A DNA stretch of 64,000 nucleotides from Flavipsychrobacter sp. (GTDB taxonomy: Bacteria; Bacteroidota; Bacteroidia; Chitinophagales; Chitinophagaceae), in the NCBI GenBank assembly GCA_031292525.1, contig JARLGY010000054.1, forward strand, positions 111,495-175,494. Direction: 5' to 3'. Each line of letters opens with the position of its first letter. Positions within the stretch are counted from its first letter, which is position 1. Made by a program: the position numbers and the translations under genes. Shown one piece after another: positions 33,077 through 42,728 of this stretch. The notes beneath the pieces were generated by a model. It did not search any database, was not told the origin of the DNA, and saw only the letters and a list, made by a program, of their open reading frames with translations.

Positions 33077-34228
33077 TTAAAGGTATTTCTGTAATCTTTT
33101 TTTCAGCACATTGTTTCGGGTAGCGGCAAATAATATATCCAATAATATGGGCATTTTTGAAAGAGCGCGTTGTGCTATAGCATGCGTTTTCAGCTCCTTA
33201 CCCAATTTACGGTGCACTTCGGCATCGTACTGTTGCATAAAAGCGGCGGTAAAATTATGCACCTCAAAACATTTTATTACCTGCAATGCCGCAGCTTGCC
33301 CGCTGGTCATTGCATTTCCTATCCCGTCGCCCGAAAAAGGATCTATCAATGAAGCTGCATCTCCAGCAAGCATAAACCTGTCCCCTGACATGGGAACCTT
33401 TTTCGATCCCAGTGGTAGTCCAAATCCTTCTAAAACACCTATCTGTTCCGCATCTTTAAATCTTTCGGCCAGCAGAGGGGTATCTTTTATAAAATCGTAA
33501 AAGGTATTTTTAATATTTATTTTCCTTTTAGCTATTTCACTGCTCAGCATACCAAATCCTACATTACATACATTATTGGGTAATGGGAATACCCATAGGT
33601 AGCTGGGCAGGTAGCGTTTGTCAAAATATAGCTCGGTAGTGTCAGCTTTTAAACCGGTCACATTCTTATAGTACGCCCTTACCGATCCTACATGGTGTTC
33701 TCTATCCAGTATACGAGCTGTAAGTTGCTTTGCGGCTATAGAATGTGCACCATCTGCCCCAACCAAGATAGCAGCCGTTATGGAGGGTTTATTTTTTATG
33801 TAAATAGTCACACCTTCTTCCTGCACGTCAACGCTTGCTACACTGTGGTTTGTTAATACATGCGTATTAGTATGCTTTTTCACCAGGTCGAACAGGAAAT
33901 TGTCAAATTGCACACGGGCGCAGGTATAGGCTTCAACTACCCAGGTAAACTCAGATTGTTTCCCTTTGAAGTTCAATTGTGTTTTGCGAGTGCCACATTT
34001 TTCAGGGAAATCGCTAAAAGCCTTTGCAAATACTGGCGATATACTTTTAAGCACTTTCATTGCCCTTCCTGGTATAGCGTCTCCACATACCTTATCTCGC
34101 GGAAAGTCTTCTTTATCCAGCATGGCCACTTTCAGCCCTGCATCTTTCAATGCCAACGCACATGCGCAACCGGCTGGCCCGGCACCAGCTATCACTACAT
34201 CATAATTTTCCTTTTTTTCTGCACTCAC
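33077..34228 (-). CDS. FAD-dependent geranylgeranyl-reductase-like oxidoreductase
   Basis: 383 residues. The N-terminus is a dinucleotide-binding fold (DVVIAGAGPAGCACALALKDAG, then AMLDKEDFPRDKVCGDAIPGRA with the redox-linked PxxKxCGD motif). Later motifs are VGADGAHSIAAKQL and MLAGDAASLIDPFSGDGIGNAM (the GD motif of the group). This family reduces double bonds of isoprenoid chains or related substrates, and includes menaquinone- and lipid-modifying reductases. The YceI gene is near but not on the same strand. Confidence 0.88.
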   Translation of the reverse strand: MSAEKKENYDVVIAGAGPAGCACALALKDAGLKVAMLDKEDFPRDKVCGDAIPGRAMKVLKSISPVFAKAFSDFPEKCGTRKTQLNFKGKQSEFTWVVEAYTCARVQFDNFLFDLVKKHTNTHVLTNHSVASVDVQEEGVTIYIKNKPSITAAILVGADGAHSIAAKQLTARILDREHHVGSVRAYYKNVTGLKADTTELYFDKRYLPSYLWVFPLPNNVCNVGFGMLSSEIAKRKINIKNTFYDFIKDTPLLAERFKDAEQIGVLEGFGLPLGSKKVPMSGDRFMLAGDAASLIDPFSGDGIGNAMTSGQAAALQVIKCFEVHNFTAAFMQQYDAEVHRKLGKELKTHAIAQRALSKMPILLDILFAATRNNVLKKRLQKYL

Positions 34229-34410
34229 GGTTGCGATAATACGGCAAATTATTAAATCACAAACTGGTTGTTTTTTACCAACTCTTTATTACTTGTTATT
34301 CCTGACACAAAAAGTTGATTATAATAATTGATATTAAATCATTATTTTTCGATCCTTTTTATCATGAAAATGTTAAAGTGAATTAATTTTAACCACATTA
34401 CACAATTCAT

Positions 34411-36705
34411 ATGAAGAAAATAATACTCGCATCCTTATTAGTTACTATAGCCGCACAAGCTGAAGCACAAATGTACTTTAGCGAAGCCACCAGTCTTTGG
34501 AGCGGTACCAATAGCCTGTATCTGAACCCGGCAAATGGTGCTGATAACCATTTAAAAATATCAGTAGATATCTTTTCTATTAATGCTGGTGTTAATACCA
34601 ATATTGGTACGCTGCGTTCCAGCAATATATTGGCAAACTATAATAATACGCTCACTACAGACCAGATATTTAACTATGGCAGCCAAAATCCGTTTAACAT
34701 GCTTGCCCCTTATGGCGAGGTGCGCGGGCCAGGCATCATGTATGCCATAAATGATAAGAATACCCTTGCAATAACCACTCGTGTACGGGCGTTCAACCAA
34801 TTCTCCAACTTCGACCAGAGTGTGTATCGCATAATTACCGATCCTACATTCAGCTCAAGCTCAGACTATGGTTTTACCTCAAAAAATTATAACTGGACAG
34901 CGCAGGTATGGAGCGAAATTGGCCTTAGTTACAGTGCCGTAATTTTCAGCAACGAGCATCATGAAATAAAAGGTGGGCTTACAGCCCGCTACCTTGGCGG
35001 CATAGGTTATGCTGGTATAAAAGGTAAAAACCTGGATGCACACTATTATTCAAAAGCAGATTCTTTACAGATCAACAATACCGACCTTGAATATGGCAGC
35101 AACGTTATTAACTCGCAGGTAGATCTAAGTAATGGTATAGCTGGTTCTGACATTATGAACCGTTTCTTTGGCGGCGCCAACGGTGGTGCCGGCGTTGGTG
35201 GCGATCTGGGTTTGGTATATGAATGGAATCCAGCGTCTGAAAACAACTATTACGAAATGGACGGGGCGATGCATAAAGACCCTAATAAAAGCAGTTATAA
35301 ATTAAAATTATCAATTGCCGTAACTGATATAGGCGGCATCACCTACAAGGGCAGCAATTTTACTGCAAACTTTACCGGCAACGGCTACTTATCTGGTAAC
35401 GACCTCATTACCCAATTTAAAAACTACAATGATTTCCGCGATTATGCCTTGTCTCATCATTTATCGGTAGATACCGGCAGTCATAAATCTACTACAGTTC
35501 ACCTGCCTACCGCTTTAATGACAGGTGTTGACTACCATATCTATCACAAGTTCTACATAAGCGTTAACTACCTGGCTAACCTGGCTGACAAAAATGATTT
35601 TGGTAACCATTATTACGATCAGATCACATTTACTCCTCGTTATGATACTCGTATTTTAGGTATATCAGCACCTGTTACCTATAGTTCTCTTGACAATCAT
35701 GTCAAATTGGGTTTTGGCGTACGCGTATCTGGCTTCTTTGTAGGCAGCGATGATATGCTGGCATTATTCAATAACAATCAATACGGCTTTAACCTGCATG
35801 CCGGTGGCTTTGTACCTATCAGCAGAAAGAAAATACGCGACAGGGATCATGATCATATATCTGACCGAATGGACAAATGCCCGCTGATACCAGGTGTCCT
35901 TACGGCTAAGGGCTGTCCTGATAGGGACAGGGATAGCGTGGCCGATGGCGATGACCGTTGTCCTGATGACTCTGGTGCTGTAGCGCTGCAAGGTTGCCCA
36001 GACAAGGATGGCGATGGGGTACCAGATATTGATGACAAATGCCCGACACAAGCTGGACTTGCAGAATTGCATGGCTGTCCTGATAGTGATGCCGATGGTG
36101 TACCTGACAACGAAGATGCCTGCCCTTACAAATTTGGTCTTCCACAGTTTCATGGTTGCCCCGATACTGATGGGGATGGTATACCTGACAATGAAGACGC
36201 CTGCCCCACACAAGCCGGACCTGCCAAATTTAAAGGCTGCCCTGATACTGATGGCGATAACATACCAGACAACCTGGATAAATGCCCTAACGATCCCGGA
36301 CCAATATCAAACGATGGTTGCCCTGTTAAGAAAAAAGAAGTGACCCAGGAAGTAAAGAAGAAACTTGATTTTGCAGCAACGGCTATTGAATTTGAAACCG
36401 GAAAAGATGTAATAAAAGCTACGTCTTACCCACTGCTCAACGACATCGTAAAAATACTGAAAGAATACCCAGATAATGACATGAACATTGACGGTTATAC
36501 CGACAACGTAGGTAAACCCGAAATGAATATGAAATTATCAAAAGAGCGTGCTGAAGCTGTTAAAGCTTATTTCGTAAAAGAAGGTGTATCTGCCAACAGG
36601 CTTCATGCAGCAGGACATGGCGAAGAGCATCCTGCGGCCAGCAACAAAACAAAAATTGGCCGGGCTAAAAACCGCAGGGTACATCTTGAGCTGAAGAAAA
36701 GCTAA
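34411..36705 (+). CDS. Outer-membrane protein: DUF5723-like barrel, TSP3 repeats, OmpA domain
   Basis: 764 residues. A signal peptide (KKIILASLLVTIAAQAEAQ) precedes a ~450-residue beta-barrel part of the DUF5723 kind (LWSGTNSLYLNPANGADNHL, GGLTARYLGGIGYAG). Residues ~475-640 hold about seven calcium-binding thrombospondin-3-like repeats (DRDHDHISDRMDKCPL, DGDGVPDIDDKCP and similar). The C-terminal OmpA domain (FETGKDVIKATSYPLLNDI, SKERAEAVKAYFVKEGV, AKNRRVHLELKKS) binds peptidoglycan. It likely anchors the outer membrane to the wall. The repeats produce internal DNA-level similarity at 35860-36320. Confidence 0.9.
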   Translation: MKKIILASLLVTIAAQAEAQMYFSEATSLWSGTNSLYLNPANGADNHLKISVDIFSINAGVNTNIGTLRSSNILANYNNTLTTDQIFNYGSQNPFNMLAPYGEVRGPGIMYAINDKNTLAITTRVRAFNQFSNFDQSVYRIITDPTFSSSSDYGFTSKNYNWTAQVWSEIGLSYSAVIFSNEHHEIKGGLTARYLGGIGYAGIKGKNLDAHYYSKADSLQINNTDLEYGSNVINSQVDLSNGIAGSDIMNRFFGGANGGAGVGGDLGLVYEWNPASENNYYEMDGAMHKDPNKSSYKLKLSIAVTDIGGITYKGSNFTANFTGNGYLSGNDLITQFKNYNDFRDYALSHHLSVDTGSHKSTTVHLPTALMTGVDYHIYHKFYISVNYLANLADKNDFGNHYYDQITFTPRYDTRILGISAPVTYSSLDNHVKLGFGVRVSGFFVGSDDMLALFNNNQYGFNLHAGGFVPISRKKIRDRDHDHISDRMDKCPLIPGVLTAKGCPDRDRDSVADGDDRCPDDSGAVALQGCPDKDGDGVPDIDDKCPTQAGLAELHGCPDSDADGVPDNEDACPYKFGLPQFHGCPDTDGDGIPDNEDACPTQAGPAKFKGCPDTDGDNIPDNLDKCPNDPGPISNDGCPVKKKEVTQEVKKKLDFAATAIEFETGKDVIKATSYPLLNDIVKILKEYPDNDMNIDGYTDNVGKPEMNMKLSKERAEAVKAYFVKEGVSANRLHAAGHGEEHPAASNKTKIGRAKNRRVHLELKKS

Positions 36706-36729
36706 ATTGTTTTATAATTGTCTTTTTAT

Positions 36730-36765
36730 AGGCCGTTCTTCTTAAAAGGACGGCTTATTTTTTTG
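36730..36765 (+). terminator. Rho-independent terminator after the OmpA-domain gene
   Basis: An 11-bp stem with two G-U pairs (AGGCCGTTCTT / AAGGACGGCTT, 36730-36740 and 36746-36756), loop CTTAA, then ATTTTTTT. It is 25 bp after the stop codon. Confidence 0.8.
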
Positions 36766-36833
36766 GTACTGTTTGTAAATTTTTCTGCATTTTTAATTAT
36801 GCACAATCTAATAACTGGCTTTAAAGTTGAGGA

Positions 36834-37349
36834 ATGGACGAAATGAAAGCTGCCGATACTCACTACACACTTCGGCAATTGACTGCTAAAGATGTTTCTA
36901 TTTATAAAAAAATGCGTCTTGAGGCATTGTACCTGGAGCCCGAGAAATACAGCGTCTGGCATGCTGAAGAATCTATATTGCCCGATAGTTATTGGCTGGC
37001 AAAAATAAGTAATCCCCATGCAGCCTATTTTGGCCTATTCATAAATGAAGTACCCATTGGTATAACAGGAATAATAATAGACAAGAACAATCCCGAAACA
37101 GCATTAATGATGCAATCTTATATTAGAGCCGTGCATAGAGGGAAAGGATTGTCGCGTATGCTCTATGATGCCAGAATAAGTTGGGCACAAGCCCATGGTT
37201 TGAAACGCCTCCTTGTAGGACATAGGGAAAGTAATATTATTTCTAAAGCAGCTATTCAGCATTTCAATTTTAAATACGCCTACAGCGAACCACGCGCATG
37301 GCCCGACGGCATTACAGAAGACATATTGTACTACGAGTTGCTGCTGTAA
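36834..37349 (+). CDS. GNAT family N-acetyltransferase
   Basis: 171 residues. It shows the GNAT layout: N-terminal TLRQLTAKDVSIYKKMRLEAL, YFGLFINEVPIGITGIIID (strand 2-4), SYIRAVHRGKGLSRMLYDARI with the acetyl-CoA pyrophosphate loop R-x-x-G-K-G, and a C-terminal GLKRLLVGHRESNIISKAAI followed by NFKYAYSEPRAW. Substrate unknown. An internal ATG at 36843 is an alternative start. Confidence 0.88.
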   Translation: MDEMKAADTHYTLRQLTAKDVSIYKKMRLEALYLEPEKYSVWHAEESILPDSYWLAKISNPHAAYFGLFINEVPIGITGIIIDKNNPETALMMQSYIRAVHRGKGLSRMLYDARISWAQAHGLKRLLVGHRESNIISKAAIQHFNFKYAYSEPRAWPDGITEDILYYELLL

Positions 37350-37458
37350 AGGCTGGTAATAATATTCTTTCTGCAAGCTCTATATATCATGCCCTGCAAA
37401 CCATTCTTTATGTTTTGATCAAAAACTTTAATTTTAGGCATTATCCTAAACAGTAACA

Positions 37459-38904
37459 ATGCTTTTTAATTCCCTGCCCTTTGCTGCATTCTTCATACTG
37501 TTTTTCTTTTTGTATTGGTTTGTATTCAATCGATCTGTAAAAATTCAGAATTTACTATTGCTTGCGGGTAGCTATTTTTTTTACTCCTTGTGGAACTGGC
37601 ATTTTCTATTCCTTCTTATCTTCAGTTCATTGGCCACTTACTTGTTGGGTATAGGCATTTACAGATCTAGCAACCCCAGAGTAAAAAGGCAGTTCCTAAA
37701 TACAGGCTTGTTATTACTGGTGTGCATACTGTTGTATTTTAAGTACACCAATTTTTTTATTGCTTCATTTATTGTTGTAGCTGGTAAGTTGCATATACAT
37801 ACCAGCTTACAAACATTAAATATACTGTTGCCGTTGGGTATCAGCTTTTATACTTTTCGCTTGCTTAGCTACCTGTTCGATGTCAAAAACGGAAAAATAA
37901 AACCGGTAACTGATGCTATAATATTCTTTACCTACGTTTCTTTTTTCCCGAGTATGGTTGCGGGGCCAATAGACCGTACAAAAACATTGGTACCACAGTT
38001 AGAACAGAAGAGAATTTTCATTCGCAACCAGGCTACCGATGGGCTGCGACAAATACTGTGGGGATTATTTAAAAAGGTAGTGATAGCCGATAACTGTGTT
38101 ACCATCAGCAATTATATTTTCGATATGCCTAATCTGCATGGAGGCATTTTGATCATAGGGGCTTTCTTATTTACCATGCAGCTATACGCTGATTTTTCGG
38201 GCTATTCTGATATGGCAATAGGTTTTGCACGGCTGCTCGGATTTAATATCACTCGAAATTTCAACTATCCTTTCTTTGCACAAAATATTGCTGAGTTCTG
38301 GCGTAAGTGGCATATCTCTCTTACCTCTTGGCTTACAGACTATGTGTTTACTCCCGTGTCCATCCGGTTTCGTTATTACGGCAATTGGGGGCTTATCATT
38401 TCTATACTTGTAACTTTTCTTATTTCGGGATTCTGGCATGGCGCACACTGGACGTTTGTAGTATGGGGACTGCTGCATGGCTGCTTCTATATACCCCTTA
38501 TACTGGCTGGCCGCATGAACAAAAGGAAAGAAGTAGCACCAGGTAAAACACTACCATCGTTCCCGGAATTTAAAAATATAGCCGCCACATTTCTCTTTGT
38601 TATGTTTAGTATGGTGCTGTTCCGTTCTGCCAGTGTTTCACAAGCTTTCCAGTACTACTGCAATATTTTTAAGTTTTCATCGTCTAGTCCACTGTTTTTC
38701 CCATTGTGGGCATATGCTATGAACTTGTTCTTCATCTCTTTTATGATAATACTTGAGTGGACACAAAGAGACAAGCAACATGCACTTGAAAACATAGCGC
38801 TTACATGGCCCAAAATATATCGTTGGGGGTTTTATAGTTTGGCTGTGTTGCTGATACTCACTTTCAGCGGTTTTGAACAACCTTTTATCTACCTAAAATT
38901 TTAA
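37459..38904 (+). CDS. MBOAT family membrane O-acyltransferase (AlgI-like)
   Basis: 481 residues with about 11 membrane segments. Typical MBOAT signatures: FFFLYWFVFN at the start, LNILLPLGISFYTFRLLSYLFD, FPSMVAGPIDRTKTLVPQL, AEFWRKWHISLTSWL and FLISGFWHGAHWTFVVWGLLHG, the last holding the catalytic His. It moves acyl groups (often acetyl) from the cytoplasm to a surface polymer. A partner protein follows 5 bp downstream (38910), the same arrangement as AlgI with AlgJ/AlgX-type or DltB with DltD-type partners. Confidence 0.92.
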   Translation: MLFNSLPFAAFFILFFFLYWFVFNRSVKIQNLLLLAGSYFFYSLWNWHFLFLLIFSSLATYLLGIGIYRSSNPRVKRQFLNTGLLLLVCILLYFKYTNFFIASFIVVAGKLHIHTSLQTLNILLPLGISFYTFRLLSYLFDVKNGKIKPVTDAIIFFTYVSFFPSMVAGPIDRTKTLVPQLEQKRIFIRNQATDGLRQILWGLFKKVVIADNCVTISNYIFDMPNLHGGILIIGAFLFTMQLYADFSGYSDMAIGFARLLGFNITRNFNYPFFAQNIAEFWRKWHISLTSWLTDYVFTPVSIRFRYYGNWGLIISILVTFLISGFWHGAHWTFVVWGLLHGCFYIPLILAGRMNKRKEVAPGKTLPSFPEFKNIAATFLFVMFSMVLFRSASVSQAFQYYCNIFKFSSSSPLFFPLWAYAMNLFFISFMIILEWTQRDKQHALENIALTWPKIYRWGFYSLAVLLILTFSGFEQPFIYLKF

Positions 38905-38909
38905 TCTGG

Positions 38910-39920
38910 ATGAAAGGCTTTCTATATAACGCAGCAGCATTCTTACTTATCTGGATCTTCATTTTTTCTGCACTATACGCAGTGATACCTCGTAAGTATT
39001 ACGCAAGCTACGAGTACGAATTACAGACTACCCTTTATAAAAAAATTACCGTAGGGGGTTTAAAAGGAAACGTAATAATAGGCGACAGCAAAACTCAGTT
39101 GGGGCTCGACGCCAGGAACCTGCACGCTACTAATTTATGCATGGGTGGTGTTTCACCCGTTGAAGGATATTACCAATTACGACTGCTTCTTCAAAACCCA
39201 ACAAACAACGTCGATACCGTTTTCATTTCTTATACACTTACCCACCTGGTAAGCCAGTACTTTTTTTATACCGGCAGTTATTACAATGGCATTATTCCTA
39301 CCAACTACCTGGATAGTGTAAGGGTATTAGCCAGGCAGTACAACGATGAGAATTATGTGCTCAGCCATTCTGATTTTTCAACGCCTTTAGATATTGCATT
39401 TAACGATCCTGTGCTCAGTTCAAAAATACGGGTGGTAAAAGATTTTGTAATTGGCGGCCTCAACAGTGCTTACGTTTATCTGCGCAACAACAGTAGTCCC
39501 CTGGCATTCACAGGTACTAGCCACCCCATCAATGGCAATACCCAACTTACTTATGGCAGGGTGGTAGGGCTTTCTACAGATTCAGTTCTCTATAAAAGAA
39601 GCGCCGAAAAACCTTTGTACGAAGAAGAGCTATTGAATATAAAAGCGTCGGTAGTAAATAAAATATACCTGCAAAAAATGCTGGACCTCTGTAATGAAAA
39701 ACACATAATAGCCATTTTTATCATGATGCCCAGCCCAAGATCGGCCGCAGACGGTATGTTAGACAAACAGGTAGCTGAACTTGATAAACAGTTTGGAAAG
39801 AACCTCATTTACGATACTGCATTTTATAGCGATGCCAACTTCAGAGACCAGGGTGGTCATTTAAACGTTTTTGGTGTTCAAAAATTTCAGGAATTTATAC
39901 TCAAAAACTTATATAGATAA
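38910..39920 (+). CDS. SGNH-like membrane-anchored partner of the MBOAT acyltransferase
   Basis: 336 residues. An N-terminal membrane anchor (FLLIWIFIFSALYAVIP) then an extracytoplasmic SGNH-like fold: block I IIGDSKTQLGLDA (Ser about residue 58) and a C-terminal GGHLNVFGVQKF with the His expected of block V. Between these is VDTVFISYTLTHL. The gene follows the MBOAT gene by 5 bp and is surely co-transcribed with it. By analogy with DltD or AlgJ/AlgX it would complete acyl transfer to a cell-surface polymer. The exact family is not named. Confidence 0.65.
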   Translation: MKGFLYNAAAFLLIWIFIFSALYAVIPRKYYASYEYELQTTLYKKITVGGLKGNVIIGDSKTQLGLDARNLHATNLCMGGVSPVEGYYQLRLLLQNPTNNVDTVFISYTLTHLVSQYFFYTGSYYNGIIPTNYLDSVRVLARQYNDENYVLSHSDFSTPLDIAFNDPVLSSKIRVVKDFVIGGLNSAYVYLRNNSSPLAFTGTSHPINGNTQLTYGRVVGLSTDSVLYKRSAEKPLYEEELLNIKASVVNKIYLQKMLDLCNEKHIIAIFIMMPSPRSAADGMLDKQVAELDKQFGKNLIYDTAFYSDANFRDQGGHLNVFGVQKFQEFILKNLYR

Positions 39921-40033
39921 TGGGAGGCCAGGCAGTTAGTACCTATAAAATTTTGTTGTAGTGTAGCATATGGGTCTGTATCACAAATATAATATGCTCC
40001 TAATAGCGTAACTTTACCATACTATTTATTGTT

Positions 40034-41071
40034 ATGAGTGATGTATTAACGCCACAGGGACCTGCCCTGACAGCTAAAGATTTTGCTACCGACCAGGAAG
40101 TGCGCTGGTGCCCCGGATGTGGCGACTATTCTATTTTAAAACAAGTACAGACCATATTGCCGCAAACCGGCATACCCAGGGAAAATATTGTAATTATCTC
40201 AGGCATAGGCTGCAGTTCTCGTTTCCCGTACTATATGAACACCTATGGCATGCACAGCATTCATGGTCGTGCAACGGCTATAGCAAGCGGTCTTAAAGCC
40301 ACACGGCCCGAGTTGAGTGTTTGGATAGTAACCGGAGATGGTGACGGCTTGAGCATTGGTGGTAACCATACCATACACCTGTTACGCAGGAATTTTAATG
40401 TAAACATCCTGTTATTCAACAACCAGATATACGGCCTCACCAAGGGACAATACTCGCCCACATCTGAGGAGAATAAGATAACTAAGAGTACCCCAATGGG
40501 TAGTATAGATCATCCTTTCAATCCTTTGGCGCTGGCCTTGGGTGCAGATGCTACTTTTATAGCCCGCAGTATGGATCGCGATCCCAAGCACTTGCAGCAA
40601 ATGCTGCTACATGCCAACGACCACCATGGCACATCTCTGCTTGAAATATACCAGAACTGCAATATATTCAACGATGGTGCTTTCGAGATCTTTACCGAAA
40701 AAAGCAGTCGCCAGGAAGAAACGCTAATGCTGGAGCAAGGCAAACCACTTATTTACGGTGCCAATAAAGATAAAGGCATAGTACTGGATGGCTACAAGCC
40801 TAAATTGGTCGATCTGAACAATGGCCACAGCGCAAACGATTTGTGGATACACGACGATCACGACTTTTATAAAGCACAAATACTTACCCGCTTTTTTGAT
40901 AACCCTGCTACCGTAGGTCACTTCCCACGTCCCTTTGGTGTATTTTACGCCACAGAACGTGCTACTTACGAAGATGAAATGCAGCTGCAACTTGAAGAGG
41001 CCATAGCCGTAAAAGGTAAAGGCAACCTGGATGCATTGCTGCAAGGCAAAGAAACGTGGGTGATAGAATAG
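40034..41071 (+). CDS. korB: 2-oxoacid:ferredoxin oxidoreductase, beta subunit
   Basis: 345 residues. The beta subunit binds thiamine diphosphate and a [4Fe-4S] cluster. Seen: VRWCPGCGDYSIL (Cys26, Cys29), IGCSSRFPYYMNTYG (Cys60), TPP motif TGDGDGLSIGGNHTIHLLRRN (residues 100-120, slightly shortened here) with LFNNQIYGLTKGQYSP, and a fourth Cys in EIYQNCNIFNDGAF. The enzyme decarboxylates 2-oxoglutarate (or pyruvate) with ferredoxin as acceptor. The alpha subunit gene, usually upstream, is not here; the MBOAT operon is. The symbol is the family name; substrate was not determined. Confidence 0.9.
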   Translation: MSDVLTPQGPALTAKDFATDQEVRWCPGCGDYSILKQVQTILPQTGIPRENIVIISGIGCSSRFPYYMNTYGMHSIHGRATAIASGLKATRPELSVWIVTGDGDGLSIGGNHTIHLLRRNFNVNILLFNNQIYGLTKGQYSPTSEENKITKSTPMGSIDHPFNPLALALGADATFIARSMDRDPKHLQQMLLHANDHHGTSLLEIYQNCNIFNDGAFEIFTEKSSRQEETLMLEQGKPLIYGANKDKGIVLDGYKPKLVDLNNGHSANDLWIHDDHDFYKAQILTRFFDNPATVGHFPRPFGVFYATERATYEDEMQLQLEEAIAVKGKGNLDALLQGKETWVIE

Positions 41072-41172
41072 ATAGTGCTGGATTGTGAGCAAACCTGCCA
41101 ACAATCAGGTAGGGTAAAATGGGGCTGTGCACCTGTGCGCAATAAACAGATGGAACACCGCCTTCTACTTTA

Positions 41173-41180
41173 TACTTTTG
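41173..41180 (+). promoter_or_regulatory. Bacteroidota-type -7 promoter element
   Basis: TACTTTTG matches TAnnTTTG, 23 bp ahead of the TTG start of the flippase gene at 41204. No clear -33 TTTG. Confidence 0.45.
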
Positions 41181-41203
41181 ACTAACTACTATCTTACAAC
41201 TCA

Positions 41204-42721
41204 TTGGCCTCATTAAAAAAACTAGCAGGACAAACAGCATGGTATGGCCTTAGCAATATAGGGGCACGCCTGCTTAACTACCTGCTTACCCCTATTGTCA
41301 CTTACCTGCTCAACTCGCCCCGTGGCCAGGGCGACTATGGTGACTATAGTGTGCTGATGGCAGCCCTTGCTTTTGTGAACGTTGTCTATACCTATGGTAT
41401 GGAAACCGCTTACTTCAGGTTCTCATCTTCTGGCACAGACCAGAAAAAGTTGTTCCAGACCACTTTTACAACACTTATCATAAGTACATTTTTTCTAAGC
41501 GCAGCCCTTATCGGTCTTCGTGCACCTATTGCGGGCTTCCTGCGGCTAGGTACACATACCGAGTATATAACCTGGTGCGTATTGGTAGTCAGCATAGATA
41601 CATTAAGCGCCATACCTTTTGCCAGGCTGCGGCAGGAAGAACGGCCACGCAAGTACGCTTTTACAAAGTTGGCAGGCATAGTGGTAAATATTTTCCTTAC
41701 TATATTTTTTATAGCCTATAGTCCCATGTATGTGGCACAGCATCCCACGGGTGCATATGCTGCATGGTATGCACAATATAACAGCACAGGCTTTTTGCTA
41801 CTGGCTTTACTGGGACAGAGCATAGTTACATTTTTATTACTGGTGCAGGAGTGGGGGGCATATCGTTTCCGTTTTTATGCAGACATCTGGAAGAAAGTGA
41901 TGTGGTACAGCGCACCTATGGTAATAGTAGGGCTTGGCGGAATGGTAAATGAAACGCTCGATCGTATTATGCTGGATAAGCTAATGCCTGGCAGTCCGGA
42001 AGCGGCTAAGATAGCAGTTGGTATATATTCAGCCCAATACAAGCTGGCTATCTTCATCACCTTATTCATACAGGCTTTCCGCATGAGTGCCGAGCCTTTT
42101 TTCTTTAACCAGAGCAAAGACAAAAATGCACCTAAAACCTATGCCCGGGTTATGAAATGGTTTGTTATTGTGCTCTGTGTTGCATTCCTCTTCACCTCCT
42201 TGTATATTGATGTTTGGGAACGTTTCCTCATATTGGGCTCTTCTTATCGCAGTGGTGCAGGCGTAGTACCTATATTGCTCAGTGCCAATGTGTGCCTGGG
42301 CATATATTACAATCTTAGCGTCTGGTACAAGATAACTGACCGTATGTATTGGGGCATGATCATCACATTGATAGGCGCTGCTATTACATTGGTTATCAAC
42401 TTTGCTTTTATACCCGTGTACGGTATGTATGCCTGCGCATGGGCCACATTTGCAGCCTATAGCAGCATGATGATATTATCCTACTTCGTGGGGCAAATGT
42501 ATTTCCCTGTACCGTACAATCCTAAAAAGCTACTGGCCTACCTGGTAGTAATGATAACCCTTTTCTTTGTGCAGCAGGGAGTAGGTTTATTAAGCCACAA
42601 CATAGTTATACGCGTTATGTCTGCAAGTGTACTTATGTTCTTGTTCCTTCGATTAGTATTTGCAGCTGAGCAAAAAGAAATGAAACAATTGCCTTTTATT
42701 GGCAAGTTTGTAAAAGGGTAA
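41204..42721 (+). CDS. Oligosaccharide flippase/polysaccharide export (MOP superfamily)
   Basis: 505 residues, 12-14 membrane segments. The start is a TTG at 41204-41206 (codons read LASLKKLAGQTAWYGLSN after initiation); no ATG lies nearby and the promoter-like element fits. Features: GQTAWYGLSNIGARLLNYLLTPIV at the N-terminus and VGLGGMVNETLDRIMLDKLMP in the middle, both common in Wzx-like proteins. Second flippase of the window (other at 28250). Confidence 0.85.
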   Translation: MASLKKLAGQTAWYGLSNIGARLLNYLLTPIVTYLLNSPRGQGDYGDYSVLMAALAFVNVVYTYGMETAYFRFSSSGTDQKKLFQTTFTTLIISTFFLSAALIGLRAPIAGFLRLGTHTEYITWCVLVVSIDTLSAIPFARLRQEERPRKYAFTKLAGIVVNIFLTIFFIAYSPMYVAQHPTGAYAAWYAQYNSTGFLLLALLGQSIVTFLLLVQEWGAYRFRFYADIWKKVMWYSAPMVIVGLGGMVNETLDRIMLDKLMPGSPEAAKIAVGIYSAQYKLAIFITLFIQAFRMSAEPFFFNQSKDKNAPKTYARVMKWFVIVLCVAFLFTSLYIDVWERFLILGSSYRSGAGVVPILLSANVCLGIYYNLSVWYKITDRMYWGMIITLIGAAITLVINFAFIPVYGMYACAWATFAAYSSMMILSYFVGQMYFPVPYNPKKLLAYLVVMITLFFVQQGVGLLSHNIVIRVMSASVLMFLFLRLVFAAEQKEMKQLPFIGKFVKG

Positions 42722-42728
42722 TTGCGTA

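Noticed and set aside
35860..36320. Tandem DNA repeats, CRISPR-like
   Set aside because: They are the coding sequence of TSP3-type Asp-rich repeats in the OmpA-family protein.
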